From: Psychromonas arctica DSM 14288
GTDB lineage: Bacteria > Pseudomonadota > Gammaproteobacteria > Enterobacterales > Psychromonadaceae
Assembly (NCBI RefSeq): GCF_000482725.1
Contig: NZ_KI519481.1
Span: 1-64,000, forward strand
Reading direction: 5' to 3'
Length of the DNA: 64,000 nt
Position numbers and translations under genes: made by a program. Position 1 is the stretch's first letter. The number at the start of each line of letters is the position of its first letter. This document shows positions 10,025 through 18,674 of this stretch, one piece after another. The notes under the pieces are model-generated. The model was not told where the DNA came from. It saw only the letters and a list, made by a program, of their open reading frames with translations, and did not search any database.

Positions 10025-10915
10025 TTATTTATCGCGTTTGATGATGTAATGAGAAAACAACTCGAGTAACTGCGTATTATAAGGCAATTGTGATAAAGCA
10101 TGAAGCGCTTCTTGATATAAGTCTTGAGCTTTTTGTTGTGCACCTTGCAAACCAAGCAAAGCAGGGTATGTTGATTTATGTAACTGTTGGTCAGAACCCT
10201 GAGGTTTGCCTAGAGTTTCGGTATCGCTGATGATATCTAAAATATCATCCTGTACTTGAAACGCTAAACCGATCGCGGTCGCAAATTTTGTTAAGAGCAA
10301 AAATTCAGCGTCATCGATGTCTATTTTGCTTAACGCGCCCATTTGTACCGCTGCGATAATTAATGCGCCTGTTTTTGCATTATGAATCATTTCTAAATCA
10401 GTTAATGAAATCGCTGTATTTTCTGCCGCAATATCTAACACTTGGCCTGCACACATGCCTTTTTCGCCAGCAGCTTTTGCCAAAATATTAAGTATTTTTA
10501 ATTGCGATTGTGCTGGTAATGCAGGTATTTCATTAGATAAAATTTCAAATGCTAATGTTTGTAACGCATCACCCGCTAAGATAGCCGTTGCTTCATCATA
10601 TTTGATATGGCAGGTAACATTACCGCGACGCAGTGCATCATCATCCATGGCAGGTAAATCATCATGAATTAAAGAGTAAGCATGGATACATTCAATTGAT
10701 GCTGCAATCGGGTCAAGTGTCTCTAATTTACTGCCAAGCATTTGCCCTACTGCATAAACTAAAAATGGTCTAACACGCTTTCCTCCTAACAAGGCACCAT
10801 AGGCCATCGCCTCATTTAATGTTTTTGAATAAGAAGCGGGATGATTAATATATTGCTCAAGCTGATCGTTTACACGTGCTTGAAGTTGCTGCATGGTAGA
10901 AATTAATAGTGTCAT
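10025..10915 (-). CDS. ispA: (2E,6E)-farnesyl diphosphate synthase
   Basis: Makes farnesyl diphosphate from IPP and DMAPP/GPP. The first Asp-rich motif is in [18 protein letters not shown] and the second in [30 protein letters not shown] and the [10 protein letters not shown] block are also present. 296 residues is typical. The annotated ATG leaves a 9-base gap after xseB; a second in-frame ATG seven codons later (MQQLQ) is an alternative start. It is the middle gene of xseB-ispA-dxs. Confidence 0.95.
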   Translation of the reverse strand: MTLLISTMQQLQARVNDQLEQYINHPASYSKTLNEAMAYGALLGGKRVRPFLVYAVGQMLGSKLETLDPIAASIECIHAYSLIHDDLPAMDDDALRRGNVTCHIKYDEATAILAGDALQTLAFEILSNEIPALPAQSQLKILNILAKAAGEKGMCAGQVLDIAAENTAISLTDLEMIHNAKTGALIIAAVQMGALSKIDIDDAEFLLLTKFATAIGLAFQVQDDILDIISDTETLGKPQGSDQQLHKSTYPALLGLQGAQQKAQDLYQEALHALSQLPYNTQLLELFSHYIIKRDK

Positions 10916-10924
10916 GTAAGCTGC

Positions 10925-11158
10925 TTATTCTTCAAATTTTTGCAAAGGTGCTTGTGCATCATTTTGCATTAAAATACTAACTTGTTGTTGTGCATGTTGT
11001 AATTTTTGGCTATTACTACGGGCGAGAGAAATACCTCGTTCGAATTGTTTTAATGCATCTTCCAAAGGTAAATCACCTTGCTCTAGATGCTGTACTATTT
11101 GTTCAAGCTCAGTAATTGCTTCTTCATATTGCATATTTTCAGGTTTTTTTAGGGCCAT
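10925..11158 (-). CDS. xseB: Exodeoxyribonuclease VII small subunit
   Basis: Small subunit of exonuclease VII, which degrades single-stranded DNA together with XseA. 77 residues. The core YEEAITELEQIVQHLEQGDLPLEDALKQFERGISLAR is diagnostic and forms the helical hairpin of the family. First gene of the xseB-ispA-dxs operon. Its promoter must lie in the 219-bp divergent gap shared with pomA. Confidence 0.95.
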   Translation of the reverse strand: MALKKPENMQYEEAITELEQIVQHLEQGDLPLEDALKQFERGISLARSNSQKLQHAQQQVSILMQNDAQAPLQKFEE

Positions 11159-11299
11159 GGGGCATCTCTTTTGAATATTTTGTGCAAGATTACCGTGACT
11201 GTTAAGGATGTCAAACTAAGGGCTAAAAATAATTCCCAAACAGTGAAGTTGTTAGCTGTTTAAATACTTATGTAAAATGTTGTTTTAAATAAAATATCT

Positions 11300-11331
11300 T
11301 TGACTGCAAACTAACCAGAAATGGCTATACT
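11300..11331 (+). promoter_or_regulatory. Possible pomA promoter
   Basis: TTGACT at 11300-11305 and TATACT at 11326-11331 resemble sigma70 boxes and lie 46 bases before the pomA GTG, but the 20-base spacer is longer than ideal. Offered only as a candidate. Confidence 0.3.
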
Positions 11332-11377
11332 ATCATCTTAGTAATGTTTAACTATTAAAATTGAAAAGGATTAATCT

Positions 11378-12148
11378 GTGGATTTAGCAACTCTAGTTGG
11401 AATAATAGGCGCCTTCGGCTTTGTTATCATGGCGATGTTGATGGGGGGGACCATTGATATGTTTATTGATATGACCTCTATTTTGATAGTTTTTGGCGGT
11501 ACCGCTTTTGTTGTAATGATGAAATATAATATGGGGCAATTCTTTGGGGCAATTAAAATTGCCATGAAAGCCTTTATGTTCAAAATAGATCCTGCAGAAG
11601 AATTAATTGTAAAAGTAGTTGAGATGGCTGACGCGGCGCGTAAAGGTGGATTTTTGGCATTAGAAGAAGCCCAAATTAGCAATCCGTTTATGCAAAAAGG
11701 TGTCGATATGCTGGTGGATGGCCATGATGCAGACGTGGTACGTAGTACACTGCAAAATGATATTCGATTAACTGCAGAACGTCATGAAGTTGGCGCAGAG
11801 ATTTTCAAGAACTTTGGTGATGTTGCGCCTGCGATGGGCATGATAGGTACACTAGTGGGACTCGTTGCCATGCTTTCTAACATGGATGACCCTAAATCTA
11901 TTGGCCCTGCGATGGCCGTCGCATTATTAACCACTTTGTATGGTGCGGTTGTCGCCAATATGGTCGCCTTGCCTATTTCAGATAAATTAAAACTAAGAGC
12001 CGCGGAAGAGAAATTGAATCGTAGTCTTATTCTAGACGGCGTCTTAGGTATTCAAGACGGTCAAAACCCACGTGTTATTGAAGGCATGTTACGAAACTAT
12101 TTACCTGAATCTAAGCGGGGTAGTGGTGCTGCTGGTGAAGGAGCTTAA
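11378..12148 (+). CDS. pomA: Sodium-driven flagellar stator protein PomA
   Basis: With PomB it forms the ion-driven stator of the flagellar motor in the inner membrane. 256 residues with four hydrophobic segments. The sequence closely follows PomA as I know it from Vibrio: MDLATLVGIIGAF start, SILIVFGGTAFVV, FMQKGVDMLVDGHDADVVR, GDVAPAMGMIGTLVGLVAML, DDPKSIGPAMAVALLTTLYG and IQDGQNPRVIEGMLRNYLPE. The start is GTG. It lies 2 bases before pomB. The PomA rather than MotA type implies sodium coupling, which suits a marine organism. Confidence 0.95.
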   Translation: MDLATLVGIIGAFGFVIMAMLMGGTIDMFIDMTSILIVFGGTAFVVMMKYNMGQFFGAIKIAMKAFMFKIDPAEELIVKVVEMADAARKGGFLALEEAQISNPFMQKGVDMLVDGHDADVVRSTLQNDIRLTAERHEVGAEIFKNFGDVAPAMGMIGTLVGLVAMLSNMDDPKSIGPAMAVALLTTLYGAVVANMVALPISDKLKLRAAEEKLNRSLILDGVLGIQDGQNPRVIEGMLRNYLPESKRGSGAAGEGA

Positions 12149-12150
12149 TA

Positions 12151-13152
12151 ATGGAAGAAGAATGTAAATGTCCCCCTGAGGGGTTACCAGCCTGGATGGG
12201 AACCTTTGCCGATTTGATGTCATTACTTATGTGCTTCTTTGTTTTACTTTTATCATTTTCTGAAATGGATGTTGCTAAATTTAAACAAATCGCAGGATCA
12301 ATGGAGTTTGCTTTTGGGGTTCAAAACAGACTGGAAATAAAAGATATCCCTAAAGGTACATCTGTGATCGCTCAGGAGTTCAGTCCAGGAAGACCTGACC
12401 CTACACCAATCGAAGTGATTATGCAGAATACTATTGATATTACTAAAACAAATTTAGATTTTGAAGAGGGTGAAAGTAGCCGTTCAGGAGGAGATGCCAA
12501 TGTACCTGCGCAAGAGACCGCAGTTGAAGTTAATGAAGATACTAACGAAGAGGTTTCTAAGGAACAACAGGATACCTCGGTAGGAGCGCAAGGGGATGAT
12601 GAAAGTGATGCCTCTTCAACAGAGACATCATCGCAGCAAGCGGATAGTGAAGTACCTGCTCCTGAAGTGGCTGCACAGCAAGCTTTAGCTAAAAAAGTAG
12701 CAGAAAACTTAAAAGAAGAAATTGTTGATGGTGCAATAGAAATCGAGTCTTTAGGACAACAGTTAATTATACGATTAAGAGAAAAAGGATCTTTTCCTGC
12801 TGGTTCTGCATTTTTACAGCCTCGCTTTAGGCCTGTAATAGCAAAAGTGGCGAAAATATTAGTGGATGTACCCGGAGTATTGACTATTTCTGGTCATACG
12901 GATAATGAACCAATACAGTCGGAATTATATCGCTCTAATTGGGACTTATCTGCGCAACGTGCAGTATCTGTAGCACATGAAATGCTTAAAGTTGACGGCA
13001 TTCAAGATAAAAAAATGCAGGTGGTTGGGTATGCAAACAGTAAACCGCTCACTCTGGGTAATACTATTACCGAGCAACGTCGCAATCGCCGGGTTGAAAT
13101 TACCATTATGCAAGGTGAAGCTGCTGAAAGTGATGAGATTGCTACTGAATAA
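12151..13152 (+). CDS. pomB: Sodium-driven flagellar stator protein PomB with long acidic linker
   Basis: Second stator subunit. A single N-terminal membrane helix (~residues 16-36) carries the ion-binding Asp21 in GTFADLMSLLMCFFVLLLSFSEMD. The C-terminal OmpA/MotB peptidoglycan-binding domain (~200-325) has SGHTDNEPIQSELYRSNWDLSAQRA and RRNRRVEI. Between the plug region and the OmpA domain, residues ~104-172 form a low-complexity linker rich in Glu, Asp, Ser and Gln. I do not recall it from standard PomB proteins, and it may make this one slightly longer than usual. The linker could set reach across the periplasm. Confidence 0.95.
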   Translation: MEEECKCPPEGLPAWMGTFADLMSLLMCFFVLLLSFSEMDVAKFKQIAGSMEFAFGVQNRLEIKDIPKGTSVIAQEFSPGRPDPTPIEVIMQNTIDITKTNLDFEEGESSRSGGDANVPAQETAVEVNEDTNEEVSKEQQDTSVGAQGDDESDASSTETSSQQADSEVPAPEVAAQQALAKKVAENLKEEIVDGAIEIESLGQQLIIRLREKGSFPAGSAFLQPRFRPVIAKVAKILVDVPGVLTISGHTDNEPIQSELYRSNWDLSAQRAVSVAHEMLKVDGIQDKKMQVVGYANSKPLTLGNTITEQRRNRRVEITIMQGEAAESDEIATE

Positions 13153-13173
13153 TAAGTGCTAAAAATTACCTAT

Positions 13174-13204
13174 CATCCATTAGTTCAAAGTGGACTAATG
13201 GATG
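13174..13204 (+). terminator. Hairpin after pomB
   Basis: CATCCATTAGT (13174-13184) pairs with ACTAATGGATG (13194-13204); a T-G and a C-G pair extend the stem. A weak T stretch follows only about 9 bases later. It lies 22 bases after pomB and is the likely end of the pomAB transcript. Confidence 0.55.
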
Positions 13205-13538
13205 GCCGCTAAAATTTTTGCTCTAAGACATGTTATAGAACAATCAAAATTGGTATCTATTATAAGGGAGTTAGTTTTAGTCAGTGATACTGTAATTGCC
13301 ACGATTTAGGTTCTTTGTAGATTAAAATAATCAGTGCGAGATAAATAGAAATAGCGACAAACTATCTCTTGGTTGTCTTATTGAATGTAAAGCCCTCAAG
13401 GAAGGTATATTGCATTTTATTATTATTTAAATGTTGAGATCAAAGGAGGACAGGCTCGATTATTGTGAATAAACTTAATGCGCTAAAGCTGTTGTGCATA
13501 TAAATGAATTTTTATAATCATTGAAGGAACACTAGCCT
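13205..13538. other. Intergenic region upstream of the transglycosylase gene
   Basis: About 330 bp, AT-rich. No coding frame of note was seen. A GGAGG at 13446-13450 is followed by GTG and a 12-codon frame, too short to call. The promoter of the following gene is presumably here. Confidence 0.45.
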
Positions 13539-15683
13539 ATGAGTCAGGGTCAAAATAAACGTAACACTTTATTTTTATTATCAAAAATTGTGTGTTTGGT
13601 GCTGATGTTGATAGCGAGTTTTTTTCTTTTAAAGCATTATTTTTTCAACCAAAAACCTACTTTGACCGTGTTAACATGGGTTGGTGGTGAAACTTATTTA
13701 CCACGCGCTGGTCATCCTCAAGACCTCGAATTACAATACCTACAGCAATTCTCTGTACAGCAAAACCTCCAGTTTAAACAAATTAAGGTGACCAAATTTG
13801 ATCAACTATTTAGCAAATTAATTGCAGGTGAAGGGGATGTGATCGCAGCGAACTTAACTATCACCACGGCACGTAAAAAACGCGTTAATTTTAGTGATGC
13901 TTTTATTCAAAGTAATGAGTACTTCATTATGGGCAAGCATTCACCTCCACTGAAAAAAGGGAGTGCATTAAATGGGCGAGAAGTGGTCATCCAAAAAGGT
14001 AAAAGCTACCAAACAACCGCGCTAGGACTGCAGAAAATATACCCTAAGATGCGTATTCGTTATATTGATAATAGTATTAGTACCGAACTTTTATACGATC
14101 GACTTGCGAGTGGGGAATATGACCTTGCGATACAAGATGCAAACCTGATCGCCTCCGCTTTAGCCTATCGGGATGATATTAAAAAAAGTATTCAAGCAAG
14201 TGGCAAGCGTGATATAGCATGAGCGGTTAATATTGAAAATGAATACTTATTAACACAATTGAATGCTTTCATTGATTCGCAGCAGTTAGTATCTGAGTTG
14301 CTAAAAACAGCACATTCCTCATCGAATTCAACAACAGGTAATACTTCAAGTACTAAAGTTGTGCCTTCATCAACTATCAAAAAATCCAATCTCACACAGT
14401 GGCAAACGATACAAGCTAAGGGCAGAGTGCGCTTTGTCTTAAGAAATAATCTTTCATCTTATTATATTTGGCGGGGTGAATTATTAGGGTTTCATTATGA
14501 ATTAGCGAAGCGCTTTGCTAAAGAAAATAAATTGCGTTACGAGATTATAGTTGCTCCAGATAACGTGGCATTGCTAGATTACTTAATTGACGATAAGGCA
14601 GATATTGCATTAGGTTTTTTAACTCCGACCGAGGCAAGAAGAGCGAAGGGGATCGGTTTTTCTCGCCCTTATCATTATGCTTCTGAGTTGGTGGTTGGGC
14701 AATCCGGTGTCACAGGAATAGAAACACCTCAAGATCTCAAAGGCCATAAAATTTACACACGCTCTTCAAGTGCATACTGGAGTACTTCATTGCAGCTGCA
14801 AAAAACAGTGCCGAGTGTTAAATTGATTGCAGTTCCTGAGAATATGGAAACGGAATCAATTATTGAAGCGGTGGCGGATAAAAAGTATGACATGACTATA
14901 GCCGACAGTCATATTGTTGATTTAGAGCTAACCTTCCGTGATGATATTCAATCCTTTATGGCGTTAGGAGAGCCTAAGGCACAAAGTTGGGGGATCAAAG
15001 CGGGTAATCAAGCGTTATTAAAAGAGATCAATATTTTTATCAAAAAACATTATAAAGGATTGTTTTATAATGTAATTTATAATAAATACTTTAAAAACAA
15101 AAAACGCTTAGATCAGCAATACAAAGGTTATGTGGCTGAAATAGAGTCAGGTGTTATGTCTCCTTTTGATGACTTAGTGAAAAAACATGCTAAGAAGTAT
15201 GGGTTTGATTGGCGTTTATTGGTCGCGCAAATGCATCAAGAAAGCCGCTTTGATCCCAATGCAAAGTCTTTATCGGGGGCACAAGGGTTATTCCAAGTCA
15301 TGCCACGTACTGCTGAGCAATTGGGGATCCAAGATATGCATGATCCTGAGCAGGGTATTGAAGCCGGCATTCGTTATATGGATTGGGTAAGAGAGCGAAT
15401 GCAAGCAGATAAGATCCCTAAATCAGAGTTAACCTGGTTTACATTAGCCTCATATAATGCAGGTGCAGGGCATGTTCGAGATGCTATTCGCTTAGCGAGG
15501 AAAAAAGGTTGGCAAGATGATCGTTGGTTTAATCATGTTGAAAAAGCTATGCTACTTTTATCACAACCTAAGTATGCAGCCAAAGCGCGTTATGGGTATG
15601 TTCGAGGACAAGAGCCCGTGACTTATGTGCGTGAAATAAAACGGCGATATGATACTTATTTGAATATTTCAAATCATCAATAA
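13539..15683 (+). pseudogene. MltF-like membrane-bound lytic transglycosylase with two solute-binding domains, interrupted by an in-frame TGA
   Basis: The two stretches 13539-14222 and 14259-15683 are in the same frame and separated only by the TGA at 14220-14222. Read through, the product is 714 residues: an N-terminal membrane anchor (~residues 10-30), a first family-3 solute-binding domain (~40-260), a second one (~290-520), and an SLT lytic transglycosylase domain (~530-680). The SLT domain has the catalytic-Glu motif AQMHQESRFDPNAKS, then GAQGLFQVMP and SYNAGAGHVRDA. The residues around the stop read RDIA-stop-AVNIENE; family-3 domains usually have a Trp here (IAWAV), so a TGG to TGA change explains the break. 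A second start would give an unanchored protein without a signal peptide. Could be a real nonsense mutation or a sequencing error. The AmpG-like permease gene faces it. Confidence 0.8.
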
Positions 15684-15701
15684 TAGAATGTAATATTTAA
15701 C

Positions 15702-15770
15702 GTTACATTGGTTATAGTCACATTGGTTATAGTTGAATTGGCCATAGTTACATTGGTCATAGTTAAATCG
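15702..15770. repeat. 15-bp tandem repeat, about 4.6 copies
   Basis: Successive units start at 15702, 15717, 15732, 15747 and 15762: GTTACATTGGTTATA, GTCACATTGGTTATA, GTTGAATTGGCCATA, GTTACATTGGTCATA, and a decayed GTTAAATCGATTGGC. The block fills most of the 93-bp gap between the convergent transglycosylase and permease genes. Confidence 0.85.
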
Positions 15771-15776
15771 ATTGGC

Positions 15777-17120
15777 TTATTCTTCGATGATTTTTTTTAA
15801 CAGTATAATTAAACCAAGCACAGGAACACCTATTAAGGCGGATCCGACAAAGAAGTTAACATAACCAAAACTATCTACATAGACGCCAGAAAAACCGGCA
15901 ATAAATTTCGGAAATAACAGCATCATTGAACTAAATAATGCGTACTGAGTAGCAGAAAATTCAATATTGGTTAGTTTAGAAATATAAGTGATAAAGGCTG
16001 TGGTCGCAATACCTGCACTGATATTGTCCATCGAGATGATCAGAGTTAATAACGTTAAATCTTTTCCTACAAAGGCTAAAATAGCAAATATAAAGTTAGT
16101 CACGACAACCAAAAATGCACCCAAAAATAGGATCGTGTAGGTGCTATAGCGTGTTAATAATATGCCGCCCAATCCTGCGCCAAGCAGGGTCATGATTACC
16201 CCAAATACCTTAGAAATGGCAGCTACTTCCCCTTTGCTATAGCCCATATCAACATAAAAAGGGTTAGCCATAATACCCATTACAATATCAGAAATACGAT
16301 AGCTACCTATCAGTAATAATATTAATAAAGCATGCTTGCCATAGCGTGTAAAAAAGTCTGAAAAAGGCGCAACAATGGCGATTTCTAACCATGCCATAAA
16401 ACGTGCAATAGGGGTTAAATGTATTTTTGTATGTGGCTGTAAAGCTCTTTCATATTCCGGTTCTTGGGCAATAAATGTGGTAATAATACCTACACTCATA
16501 CAAGCTGCCATTACAAAGTATGATGTTGACCAGGCCGATAATTGGTAAGCCTGTGAGTCACTGACTAATGCTGCAATAGCTAAAGAACCGGCTCCGGCCA
16601 TGATCATTGCGAGTCGGTATCCGGTCATGTAGGCCGCTGCCATTGCCGCTTGAAACTTCTCGGGAGCAGATTCGATACGGAACGCGTCAATGACGATATC
16701 CTGTGTCGCTGAACTGTAAGCAACGACTAAAGCACAAATAGCGAATAAGGTGAGATTTTGTTGAGGATCGCTCATTGCCATGCCAATAATTGCAACGGTA
16801 ATGGCTAGTTGAGATAGCAATAACCATGAGCGTCGTCGCCCAAGCCAAGTGGTTAACAATGGAATAGATAAACGGTCCACAAACGGTGACCAGATCCATT
16901 TAAAAGCGTAAGCCAAGGCTATCCAGCTAAAGAAGCCAATGCTAGCCCGACTTACTCCCGCTTCTCGTAACCAAAATGATAAAGTGGAAAAAACTAATAA
17001 AATTGGAAGGCCTGCGGAGAAACCAAGAAAAAATAATATAGCAACTCGCTTTTGTAGATAAATTTTGCTGCTTTCTAACCATGTTGGTTTATCGGTGGGC
17101 GATGTTTTTTTTATTATCAT
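15777..17120 (-). CDS. ampG: AmpG-family muropeptide permease (MFS)
   Basis: Probable inner-membrane importer of anhydro-muropeptides released by lytic transglycosylases, part of cell-wall recycling. 447 residues with about 12 hydrophobic segments. AmpG-type signatures include FLGFSAGLPILLVFSTLSFWLREAGVSRASIGFFSW, KWIWSPFVDRLSIPLLTTWLGRRRSWLL, SSATQDIVIDAFRIE and AAAYMTGYRLAMIMAGAGSL. It sits tail-to-tail with the MltF-like gene, whose product would generate its substrate, which supports the assignment. The symbol is given by family; a paralogue with a different substrate is possible. Confidence 0.85.
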   Translation of the reverse strand: MIIKKTSPTDKPTWLESSKIYLQKRVAILFFLGFSAGLPILLVFSTLSFWLREAGVSRASIGFFSWIALAYAFKWIWSPFVDRLSIPLLTTWLGRRRSWLLLSQLAITVAIIGMAMSDPQQNLTLFAICALVVAYSSATQDIVIDAFRIESAPEKFQAAMAAAYMTGYRLAMIMAGAGSLAIAALVSDSQAYQLSAWSTSYFVMAACMSVGIITTFIAQEPEYERALQPHTKIHLTPIARFMAWLEIAIVAPFSDFFTRYGKHALLILLLIGSYRISDIVMGIMANPFYVDMGYSKGEVAAISKVFGVIMTLLGAGLGGILLTRYSTYTILFLGAFLVVVTNFIFAILAFVGKDLTLLTLIISMDNISAGIATTAFITYISKLTNIEFSATQYALFSSMMLLFPKFIAGFSGVYVDSFGYVNFFVGSALIGVPVLGLIILLKKIIEE

Positions 17121-17191
17121 TTATTACCCTAGTTACGTATTAATCGATATGCATCAGATGCACAAAAGAAATTAATATAAGACTGTTGGCT

Positions 17192-17216
17192 AACCGTCTA
17201 GATGAATTAGACGGTT
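17192..17216. terminator. Hairpin between rnd and the permease gene
   Basis: AACCGTCTA (17192-17200), a 7-base loop, then TAGACGGTT (17208-17216) followed by TTT on the plus strand. It lies 44 bases beyond the rnd stop. The better T run is on the plus strand although both flanking genes are on the minus strand, so it is only a fair rnd terminator. Confidence 0.5.
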
Positions 17217-17259
17217 TTTAGATTCGGTTATCTTATTCGCTGATCAAAATCAGCCAATG

Positions 17260-18372
17260 TTAATAGTTAAATTGATGCCCGATCAGCTCAAATCGCCATC
17301 CGCTTAACAGTTTTGGTTTGGTCGCTGTTAAACGCTGTTGATCAGTTAATTTCCAAGACCAACTTAAATACTCATTAATGACACGTTTAGAGGCAATTAA
17401 TTCAACTGGTAGCTCATATTTTTCTGCGCAGGCTTTGATTTTATCGCGCATCTCTTTTAAGGTTTTTTTGTATTCAGGAAAATCAATTAAACGAGAAATG
17501 AGGGGCGGATAGGTTTCTGGATCTTGTGCGGACACTTCTGCGATAACCGATAAAATATTTTGTCCGTGAATACGAATTTCATTGGGTAATAAATTTAAGC
17601 GTTTTAAATCATTGATTGAAGCTGGCTGATAATAAGCTAATAACCATAAATGCTCAGCTTTCACTACAAAGTTAAGCGCCAGATTACGCGCTTGTGCAGT
17701 TTGTAATCGCCATTTCGCCAACGCTTTAATGATGGCTAAGCTGTGTCTATCTAACTTAAATAGATTATCTAAAGATTTATAAGCTTTATCCGGGTCAATT
17801 GGTTTCATTTTTTGATCTAAAATCATTTGGCATTCTTGTTCAAAAAAATCGGTCATTTTCTTTTCTGCAAGCTGCGCCTGTAAAACAACTAAACTCGGTT
17901 CAAGGTACAACACATCGGCGGCGGCGTAATGTTGTTGCTTTTGGGTTAATGGTCGTGCACACCAATCGGTACGAGACTCACCTTTATCTAACACTGCACC
18001 ATCTATTAATTCGACCATTTTGGCATAACCTAATGACGCGCCGTGATTCAAAAATGCACAGGCTACCTGTGTATCAAACAACTTAATATTTAGGTCACCC
18101 TTTTGTTGCCTGATAATTTCTAAATCTTCACTACTGGCATGTAAAATACAGGCTTTGTTATCTATCGCCTGCCAAAAAGCACTAATATCTCCGATCGAGA
18201 TAGGATCGATTAATACGATCTTTTCATTTTGTGATACTTGTAATAGACCTAAATTGGCATAAAAAGTACGGGTACGGACGAATTCAGTGTCTAAAGAAAT
18301 AGGAGAGTTATCTAATGTGGCAATATACTCAGATAATTGTGTCAGTGTAGTGATGAGTTCAAATTGCATCAA
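17260..18372 (-). CDS. rnd: Ribonuclease D
   Basis: 3'-5' exoribonuclease in tRNA 3' maturation. The DEDD exonuclease residues are visible in SLDTEFVRTRTFY (Asp and Glu), HASSEDLEII (Asp) and HYAAADVLYLEP (Tyr and Asp), followed by an HRDC domain around LDRHSLAIIKALAKWR. 370 residues, normal length. Single gene, divergent from leuC. Confidence 0.93.
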   Translation of the reverse strand: MMQFELITTLTQLSEYIATLDNSPISLDTEFVRTRTFYANLGLLQVSQNEKIVLIDPISIGDISAFWQAIDNKACILHASSEDLEIIRQQKGDLNIKLFDTQVACAFLNHGASLGYAKMVELIDGAVLDKGESRTDWCARPLTQKQQHYAAADVLYLEPSLVVLQAQLAEKKMTDFFEQECQMILDQKMKPIDPDKAYKSLDNLFKLDRHSLAIIKALAKWRLQTAQARNLALNFVVKAEHLWLLAYYQPASINDLKRLNLLPNEIRIHGQNILSVIAEVSAQDPETYPPLISRLIDFPEYKKTLKEMRDKIKACAEKYELPVELIASKRVINEYLSWSWKLTDQQRLTATKPKLLSGWRFELIGHQFNY

Positions 18373-18674
18373 CGGTAAGCCTAATAGAGAGTTAATATGC
18401 CGCTATATTACGGAGTTTGTTATCTTTTTTCTATTGAAATATTGATTATATAATTTTCATTTGCTTTAATTTTGGTGCATAAAATGTATTAATTAGTGCA
18501 TAAATATCTAATTGCTGCAGATAAAGTGAGGTCACTATATTGTAGGATTGACCTTGATCAATTAGAATGAGGCTTTACAAATGCGCCGCGATCTGCTTAT
18601 TGATAATCATTCGTATTATCTAAATATGTTTAGGCCGGGAAAAGATTTTAAGTAATAGTGTGGTAAGGGAAACA
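18373..18674. other. Divergent promoter region between rnd and leuC
   Basis: About 300 bp of AT-rich DNA that must hold both promoters. On the minus strand a TATAAT-like box lies near 18447-18454. A Fur-box-like palindrome upstream of leuC is listed separately. No leucine-rich leader peptide or classical leu attenuator was seen. Confidence 0.5.
18602..18620. promoter_or_regulatory. Fur-box-like palindrome upstream of leuC
   Basis: GATAATCATTCGTATTATC matches the 19-base Fur consensus at 14 positions, with both outer six-base arms perfect (GATAAT / ATTATC) and a diverged centre. It lies 54 bases before the leuC ATG. LeuC is a 4Fe-4S enzyme, so iron control is plausible but unproven. Confidence 0.35.

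Noticed and set aside
14259-15683. A separate gene start for the second half of the transglycosylase
   Set aside because: Would begin mid-protein in the same frame, without ribosome site or signal peptide; better explained as the continuation past the TGA.
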